Below are positions 1-3,944 of a DNA stretch of 5,045 nucleotides, one piece after another. Position numbers and translations under genes: made by a program. Origin of the DNA: Campylobacteraceae bacterium. Lineage in GTDB: Bacteria; Campylobacterota; Campylobacteria; Campylobacterales; Sulfurovaceae. The number at the start of each line of letters is the position of its first letter. The stretch's first letter is position 1. The notes beneath the pieces are model-generated. The model saw only the letters and a list, made by a program, of their open reading frames with translations. It was not told the DNA's origin and ran no database searches. Location of the stretch: positions 1 to 5,045 of the forward strand of contig JALWLW010000049.1 in NCBI GenBank assembly GCA_027081065.1. Reading direction: 5' to 3'.

Positions 1-12
1 ATTGTACAGAGT

Positions 13-44
13 TAAGATTTCAGTAATATATCTTATCGTAAACT
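13..44 (+). promoter_or_regulatory. Candidate promoter and regulator site of the two-component operon
   Basis: This short region precedes the response regulator. The motif TAAGATTTCAGTAATA (13-28) is followed 10 bp later by a -10-like hexamer TAAACT (39-44). The same arrangement, with the same spacing, lies upstream of the barrel/efflux operon at 2940-2971, which is the main reason to believe it. The motif sits where a -35 box would be, and no good TTGACA is present there, as expected for an activator-dependent promoter. An inverted repeat TAAGAT/ATCTTA (13-18 and 30-35) overlaps it. A competing reading uses TTGTAC (2-7) and TAATAT (24-29) with a 16-bp spacer. The window starts too close to the gene to exclude further upstream elements. 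Confidence 0.45.
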
Positions 45-51
45 TAGCACT

Positions 52-720
52 ATGAATATTTTACTAATAGAAGACGATTTGGATTTGTCAGAAGCTGTTT
101 CAGAGTTTTTAGAACTTAGAGGGCTACATTGTGAGTTTGCTTATAGTGGTGATGTGGGAATAAGTATGGCTGAAATGAACCATTATGATGTGATTGTCTT
201 AGATGTGATGTTGCCCCATAAAAATGGATTTGAAGTGGCTCAAACATTGAGAAAACAGGGCTTTAATACCCCTATTATTATGTTGACGGCTTGTGATACT
301 TTAGAAGATGAGCTTAATGGGTTTGAGCAGGGAATTGATGATTATATTGCTAAACCTTGCTCTATGCCTCTGCTTTATGCACGAATAAAAGCACTTCATC
401 AACGTGTTAAACCAAAGATAAATCAACTTTTTATTGGTGAATTGGAAATACTTTTTAGTGAACATACCGTTAAGCGAAAGGGTAAAGTTCTAAAATTAAC
501 ACCTACAGGGTGGAGACTTTTTGAAATATTGGCAAAAAGAAGCCCCAATGTGGTTTCTAAGTTAGAATTAAAAGAGTACGCATGGGAGAGTTATGATGTG
601 GATACGAACACATTTAATGTTCAGATGCATAAATTAAGAAAAATCATTGATGGAGATAGTGAGCAAAAATATATTCATACCATTCATCGTGTTGGTATTG
701 TTTTAAAAGCTCAATTATGA
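52..720 (+). CDS. OmpR/PhoB-family two-component response regulator
   Basis: This is a cytoplasmic transcription factor of 222 residues, the usual length for the OmpR/PhoB family. Residues 1-115 form the receiver domain: acidic pocket E7/D8, phosphoacceptor D51 (in LDVMLP), switch T79, switch aromatic Y98 and conserved K101-P102. Residues about 125-220 form the winged-helix DNA-binding domain, with the recognition-helix region around NTFNVQMHKLRKIID. The usual wing ending (RGVGY) is altered to HRVGIVL. The family is phosphorylated by a partner kinase and binds tandem DNA half-sites. The kinase gene follows with a 4-bp ATGA overlap, so the two form an operon with coupled translation. The start at 52 gives the standard receiver N-terminus (MNILLIEDD). 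No Shine-Dalgarno precedes it, and the predicted transcription start falls at about the ATG. Its likely targets are its own promoter and the barrel/efflux promoter, which share a motif. The specific orthologue is not recognised, so no symbol is given. Confidence 0.95.
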   Translation: MNILLIEDDLDLSEAVSEFLELRGLHCEFAYSGDVGISMAEMNHYDVIVLDVMLPHKNGFEVAQTLRKQGFNTPIIMLTACDTLEDELNGFEQGIDDYIAKPCSMPLLYARIKALHQRVKPKINQLFIGELEILFSEHTVKRKGKVLKLTPTGWRLFEILAKRSPNVVSKLELKEYAWESYDVDTNTFNVQMHKLRKIIDGDSEQKYIHTIHRVGIVLKAQL

Positions 721-1961
721 AAACTAAAACATTTGCCCGTCATATCTTTTCGCAAACAGTTTGGCTTTCGGCTTCACTCTTTGTTGCTTTTTTATTTATT
801 TTGCTGTTGCTCTCCTTTCAAGTTACCGAAACAACCATCTCTTCGCTTTCAGAATTAGAGGCTAGAACATTGAAAAACTCACAAAACAAGGCGTTAAAAC
901 CTTATTATCTCCATTGGGAAGATATTCCTTTAAAGTACAAAAAACTTTTTAATTTTAAGGAGGCAAAAGAGGGTGTAATGGTTGAAAAAATGCTAAAAGA
1001 TGAGGGGAAAATGGTCTATCTCTACACCTATATCAATATGGAGGGAAAGGTAAATTATCTGCTTAGTGTTTATAATGAAAAAGATATTAAAGAGATTACC
1101 GATGACATTTTTATGCAGAGTCTCTCTAGTATTGCTTTGACGACACTTTTTATTTTTCTTCTACTTTTTTTGATTTTACAATGGTTGATTAATCGGACGG
1201 CACAACCCTATAAAAATTTACATGAATGGATAAAGACAATTCAAAAAAGTACCATCCAAAGAGAGAAAATTGACTTTTCTGTTTTGGAGATTAATAACAT
1301 AGCCCTTGAACTCAAAGATAAAATTGTAACCATTGAACAGTATGCTAAAAGAGAAAAAGAGTTTTTAAAACATGTGAGTCATGAGTTACGAACCCCTCTT
1401 TTTATTATTCAAGCTTCACTCGACACACTCAATGAACTCAATACCCATCCTCTAAAACAAAAAATACTCAACCGTGCATTAAAAGCTAATAATAATATTA
1501 AAATAACCTCTTCAGCATTGCTCTATTTGGCACGAGAATCTAATAAACCCATAAAAAAAACGCTCATAAAAATAGAACCTTTTGTTCAAGAGATTATTGA
1601 AGACCATCGTTATCTACTCAATGATAAAAAGGTTCAAATAGAGTTTACTAGCTTAATTGAAGAGATAAAGGTAGAAGAGGAGTTCTTTTTTATTATTATC
1701 TCAAATTTAATAAAAAATGCTTTTACCTACACCGAAGAGGGAATGGTAAAAGTGCATTTTTCAGAACATCTTTTTTCTGTTGAAAATAGTATTTCTAAAC
1801 AGCAAGTCTCTTCTAAAGAGGTGAGTTTCTCTTTAGGTTTAAAATTGGTAGAGCTTATTTGCCAAAAACTCTCCTATTGTTTGGAAATTAAAAAAGATAA
1901 AAATAATTTTTTGGTGAAAATCTTATGGAGAGATAATCACTCGTTAGAGACGCTAAATTAA
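717..1961 (+). CDS. Membrane sensor histidine kinase, partner of the upstream regulator
   Basis: This is a 414-residue inner-membrane kinase. A first membrane helix lies at about residues 11-35, followed by a periplasmic sensor of about 97 residues (37-133, of no type I recognise). A second helix lies at about 135-158. A 60-residue linker follows with only weak HAMP resemblance (proline after TM2, EINNIALEL at 191-199). The dimerisation/phosphoacceptor helix carries an H-box, with His222 in VSHELRTPL, and the N-box reads NLIKNA (330-335). The ATP-binding domain is compact and degenerate: where a DxGxG G1 box is expected there is VENS (355-358), and G2 is reduced to SLGL (372-375). Its role is autophosphorylation and phosphotransfer to D51 of the regulator encoded just upstream. 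The genes overlap by 4 bp, and no good ribosome site precedes the start, so translation probably depends on coupling. An A8 run lies at 1553-1560. The sensed signal cannot be read from the sequence; the efflux neighbourhood suggests an envelope or toxic-compound cue. Confidence 0.93.
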   Translation: MKTKTFARHIFSQTVWLSASLFVAFLFILLLLSFQVTETTISSLSELEARTLKNSQNKALKPYYLHWEDIPLKYKKLFNFKEAKEGVMVEKMLKDEGKMVYLYTYINMEGKVNYLLSVYNEKDIKEITDDIFMQSLSSIALTTLFIFLLLFLILQWLINRTAQPYKNLHEWIKTIQKSTIQREKIDFSVLEINNIALELKDKIVTIEQYAKREKEFLKHVSHELRTPLFIIQASLDTLNELNTHPLKQKILNRALKANNNIKITSSALLYLARESNKPIKKTLIKIEPFVQEIIEDHRYLLNDKKVQIEFTSLIEEIKVEEEFFFIIISNLIKNAFTYTEEGMVKVHFSEHLFSVENSISKQQVSSKEVSFSLGLKLVELICQKLSYCLEIKKDKNNFLVKILWRDNHSLETLN

Positions 1962-1975
1962 TAGCATTTACGGAA

Positions 1976-2024
1976 GAGACAAAAAAAATAAAATCGTTTA
2001 TACTGTTATTATCAAAAGCTAAGG
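1976..2024 (+). promoter_or_regulatory. Promoter and ribosome binding site of the AraC/GyrI regulator gene
   Basis: In the 69-bp gap after the kinase gene there is a -35-like GAGACA (1976-1981; 4/6 to TTGACA), a 17-bp spacer and a -10 TATACT (1999-2004; 5/6). AAGG at 2021-2024 sits 6 bases before the ATG as a modest Shine-Dalgarno. The spacer contains an A8 run that begins at the last base of the -35 box (1981-1988). This supports independent transcription of the AraC-type gene rather than pure read-through from the two-component operon. The 16-bp motif shared by the other two promoters is absent at the equivalent position. No intrinsic terminator for the kinase gene is visible here. Confidence 0.6.
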
Positions 2025-2030
2025 AAAAAA

Positions 2031-2897
2031 ATGAATAGACAAATACTTAAAGTTATCTATTACATTGAAAAACATCTTGATGATGAATTAGAGGTAAAGA
2101 TATTAGCAAAAGTAGCTGGGTATTCATATTTTCACTTTTGTAGAATATTTAAAATACACATAGGTGAGTCGGTGATGTCGTATGCCACAAGGTTAAAACT
2201 CGAAAGAGCAGCTTCTGAGGTGATGTATGCCAAAAAAAGCATAATAGAAATAGCACTCGATGCTGGATATCAGACCCCAACAGGGTTTCTAAAGGCATTT
2301 AAAACACGATTTGGCACAACGCCCACAGCATACAAAAAAACGGCTCTTAAACTAATAGATATAGAAATTGATAAGGAGATAACAATGAAAGAGATAAACA
2401 TCGTAGAAAGAGAAGCGTGTCATGTGGTCTTTACAAGAGAGACAGGAAATTATGACAAAAGTTCAGAAGTAGCATGGAAAAGGTTAAGTGATTCTTTAAA
2501 TGATTTAGAAAAAGTTTTTGCCAAAAATCCACCAGCAACAGAAGTCTGTTTAAGCGAAAAAAATGCTGAAACATTAGGTATTTGCCATGATGACCCAAGC
2601 ATTACAGATGAAGCAAATATCCGTTATGACGCAGCCATAGCTTGGCCAAAAAAAGAGATAGATGTTTTAGAAAGCTATGGATTTGAAGTGAAAAGTGTAG
2701 AGGGTGGAAAATATGCTGTTATTGCTTACATGGGTGACTATGGTGTTGCTGAACAAGCATGGGGAACACTTTATACTTGGATAGATAAAAGTAACTACAC
2801 CTTTAGAGATAAACCAGCGTTTGAAAAGTATTTAAATGCATGGAATGAGACAGACTTAAGTAAAATAGAGACAGAGATTTATGTGCCGATTGAATAG
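2031..2897 (+). CDS. AraC-family regulator with C-terminal GyrI-like effector-binding domain
   Basis: This is a 288-residue two-domain transcription factor. Residues about 5-103 are the AraC/XylS double helix-turn-helix. The first helix-turn-helix includes LAKVAGYSYFHFCRIFK (25-41). The second carries the family signature, with ALDAGY (75-80), FLKAFKTRFG (86-95) and TPTAYKK (97-103). Residues about 119-288 are a GyrI-like (AraC effector-binding) domain with characteristic stretches GICHDDP (183-189), RYDAAIAW (198-205), GGKYAVIAYMG (225-235), AFEKYLN (263-269) and the terminal TEIYVPIE. This domain order is the same as in Rob. In this superfamily the C-terminal domain binds small, often cationic or drug-like ligands, so a drug-responsive role beside an efflux gene is plausible, but its targets are unknown. 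It has its own promoter. A strong internal ribosome site with an in-frame ATG at codon 119 could also give the GyrI-like domain alone. The region between the domains (104-118) is a short linker, preceded by an A7 run in the DNA (2334-2340). Confidence 0.93.
   Translation: MNRQILKVIYYIEKHLDDELEVKILAKVAGYSYFHFCRIFKIHIGESVMSYATRLKLERAASEVMYAKKSIIEIALDAGYQTPTGFLKAFKTRFGTTPTAYKKTALKLIDIEIDKEITMKEINIVEREACHVVFTRETGNYDKSSEVAWKRLSDSLNDLEKVFAKNPPATEVCLSEKNAETLGICHDDPSITDEANIRYDAAIAWPKKEIDVLESYGFEVKSVEGGKYAVIAYMGDYGVAEQAWGTLYTWIDKSNYTFRDKPAFEKYLNAWNETDLSKIETEIYVPIE
2373..2387 (+). promoter_or_regulatory. Internal ribosome binding site and ATG at the GyrI-like domain boundary
   Basis: AAGGAG (2373-2378) lies 6 bases before an in-frame ATG (2385-2387), inside the AraC/GyrI gene. 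It is a better Shine-Dalgarno match than the AAGG used for the full-length start at 2031. The ATG is codon 119, just after the inter-domain linker, and initiation there would give a 170-residue protein (2385-2897) equal to a complete stand-alone GyrI/SbmC-like domain. That the bases are present is seen directly; that ribosomes use them is inference. The same bases also encode K-E-I-T, so a coincidence of codon use is possible. Confidence 0.45.
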
Positions 2898-2902
2898 AAA
2901 AA

Positions 2903-2928
2903 TAATAATAGCAAAAAATTAATAATAG
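2903..2928 (+). repeat. Short direct repeat in AT-rich intergenic DNA
   Basis: The 9-base unit TAATAATAG occurs at 2903-2911 and again at 2920-2928, with start points 17 bp apart, just after the AraC/GyrI stop codon and upstream of the barrel promoter. The sequence is low in complexity, so this may be chance. It could also be part of an AT-rich upstream promoter element. There is no GC-rich stem plus T-run here, so no intrinsic terminator can be assigned to the AraC/GyrI gene. Confidence 0.3.
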
Positions 2929-2939
2929 TTAATAAATCG

Positions 2940-2971
2940 TAACATTTCAATAATACTAACCATTCTATACT
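2940..2971 (+). promoter_or_regulatory. Candidate regulated promoter of the barrel/efflux operon
   Basis: A -10 box TATACT (2966-2971, 5/6 to consensus) lies 34 bases before the barrel ATG. No good TTGACA precedes it. Instead the -35 zone is filled by TAACATTTCAATAATA (2940-2955), which matches 14 of 16 bases of the motif at 13-28 upstream of the response regulator gene, with an identical 10-bp gap to the -10 box. The layout fits an activator bound over the -35 position. The predicted start of transcription is about 2978. The shared response regulator is the simplest candidate activator, which is inference from position and similarity only. Confidence 0.6.
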
Positions 2972-2972
2972 C

Positions 2973-2993
2973 TTAGTTGTAATAAAAAACTAA
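2973..2993 (+). repeat. Inverted repeat at the transcription start of the barrel/efflux operon
   Basis: TTAGTT (2973-2978) is the exact reverse complement of AACTAA (2988-2993), separated by 9 bases. It spans the predicted transcription start and ends immediately before the Shine-Dalgarno. Its position would suit a repressor operator. As an RNA hairpin it would be weak (one G-C pair), and its left arm would be largely lost if transcription starts near 2978. It could be chance in AT-rich DNA. Confidence 0.3.
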
Positions 2994-2998
2994 AGGAG
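2994..2998 (+). promoter_or_regulatory. Strong ribosome binding site of the barrel gene
   Basis: AGGAG lies 7 bases before the ATG at 3006 and is the best Shine-Dalgarno in front of any of the five annotated gene starts. It fixes the start codon and suggests high translation of the first gene of the barrel/efflux operon. Confidence 0.85.
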
Positions 2999-3005
2999 AT
3001 ATATT

Positions 3006-3944
3006 ATGGTTAACCCTAAAATACTTTACACCCTACTACTCTTAAGCAGTACAACACTTTTCTCACAAGAGATTTTTACCAAACATGATTTTAGTAAAAA
3101 TCAAGATGGATTTCATGGAAATGTTGGCTTAACATTTATTGGAGCTTCTTTTTCAGGTTATACCGATTATGGTGACTTTGATAACAAAACAGATTTCCAA
3201 TTTTACCCCTCTCCTCTTATCAATGCTGATTTAGGTTATACAGTTGGTGAGTTCTCCGTTTATTCAGAGATTGCCATAGAAAAAGGGCTGGGTATTGGTC
3301 TTCGTTTTGACATGTTTGATTTGTATTATATTCCCAAACAGACAAGAATATTAAAAAGGTTTATTGACCCCTTAGACAAAAAGAGTAAAAGAACCACCTC
3401 TGATATAGAAACTCTTGAATTTTCTATCAATAATATTTTGGAAACACCTTTTTCTTTTCATTATGAATATCACGAAGAGAGTCTCGCCAATGACCAACAT
3501 GGTATTTCTCAAAACCTATCAGCTCAAAATCGCTCTTTGTTACAACGTTCTTTTAAATCTGATACTTTGGGTCTCTCGTATGAAGATACTTTAGATGAGA
3601 CAACACTCTTTTATGGAAAAGTTCATTTTGTAGACAATAAAGCCAAAGGAGATGCCAATAGTTATCAAGCCTATAATATGCAAACAGGCATTGTTTCAAG
3701 TTATAAGACGCTTTTTTATGGGCTAGATTTAAATTATGAACAGGCTGATTATAAAAAGAAAAATCCTATTCAGCAAGTAGTTGAACAACGAAAAAATTAT
3801 GGAGCTAATATCTATGCTGGATACAAAATTAGCTCTAGCCTAAGCACTTTTGTCGCTTATAATATGCAAAATGTAGACTCAAACATAAACTTATATGACC
3901 AAAAAATGAGATTTGTCAGTACAGGGCTGAACTATGAGTTTTAA
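3006..3944 (+). CDS. Secreted outer-membrane beta-barrel protein, DUF2860-like
   Basis: This is a 312-residue protein of unknown function. The N-terminus is a signal peptide: K5, a hydrophobic stretch at about 6-19, and probable cleavage near S20/Q21. The mature part is rich in alternating aromatic/polar strands with Gly and Tyr (for example GFHGNVGLTFIG at 35-46, FYGKVHFVD at 202-210, TLFYGLDLNYEQADY at 235-249). It ends in NYEF, the terminal Phe typical of barrels inserted by the Bam machinery. The order of features (GFxG start, QADYxxxNPI at 246-255, DSNINLYD at 291-298 near the end) matches my memory of the DUF2860 family known from Vibrio and Campylobacterota; this was not checked by search. 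It is the first gene after a regulated promoter, has a strong ribosome site, and overlaps the efflux lipoprotein gene by 11 bp, so a role linked to export or outer-membrane permeability is likely but unproven. No catalytic motif is seen. Confidence 0.8.
   Translation: MVNPKILYTLLLLSSTTLFSQEIFTKHDFSKNQDGFHGNVGLTFIGASFSGYTDYGDFDNKTDFQFYPSPLINADLGYTVGEFSVYSEIAIEKGLGIGLRFDMFDLYYIPKQTRILKRFIDPLDKKSKRTTSDIETLEFSINNILETPFSFHYEYHEESLANDQHGISQNLSAQNRSLLQRSFKSDTLGLSYEDTLDETTLFYGKVHFVDNKAKGDANSYQAYNMQTGIVSSYKTLFYGLDLNYEQADYKKKNPIQQVVEQRKNYGANIYAGYKISSSLSTFVAYNMQNVDSNINLYDQKMRFVSTGLNYEF

Noticed and set aside
957..980. AAGGAGG (957-963) and GAGGG (969-973) upstream of an in-frame ATG (978) inside the kinase gene, a possible internal start.
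   Set aside because: The spacings are poor (14 and 4 bases), and the product would begin within the periplasmic sensor without the first membrane helix. The bases simply encode K-E-A-K-E-G.
1962..1969. TAGCATTT, a partial match to the shared promoter motif, upstream of the AraC/GyrI gene.
   Set aside because: Only the first eight bases match (7/8). Its distance to the -10 box is 37 bp rather than 26, so it does not fit the arrangement at the other two promoters.
2334..2340. A7 run in the linker codons of the AraC/GyrI gene as a programmed frameshift site.
   Set aside because: The reading frame is intact through both domains, no stop codon lies at the site in the main frame, and a 7-base A run is common in DNA this AT-rich.
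2928..2943. GTTAA-N6-GTAAC (2928-2943) compared with GTTAA-N7-GTAAT (11-27) as tandem OmpR-type half-sites.
   Set aside because: The two pairs have different spacing and lie in different registers relative to the -10 boxes, so the gap-free 16-bp motif is the better supported alignment.
2898..2945. Possible intrinsic terminator after the AraC/GyrI gene.
   Set aside because: The sequence is almost all A/T with no GC-containing stem followed by a T-run.
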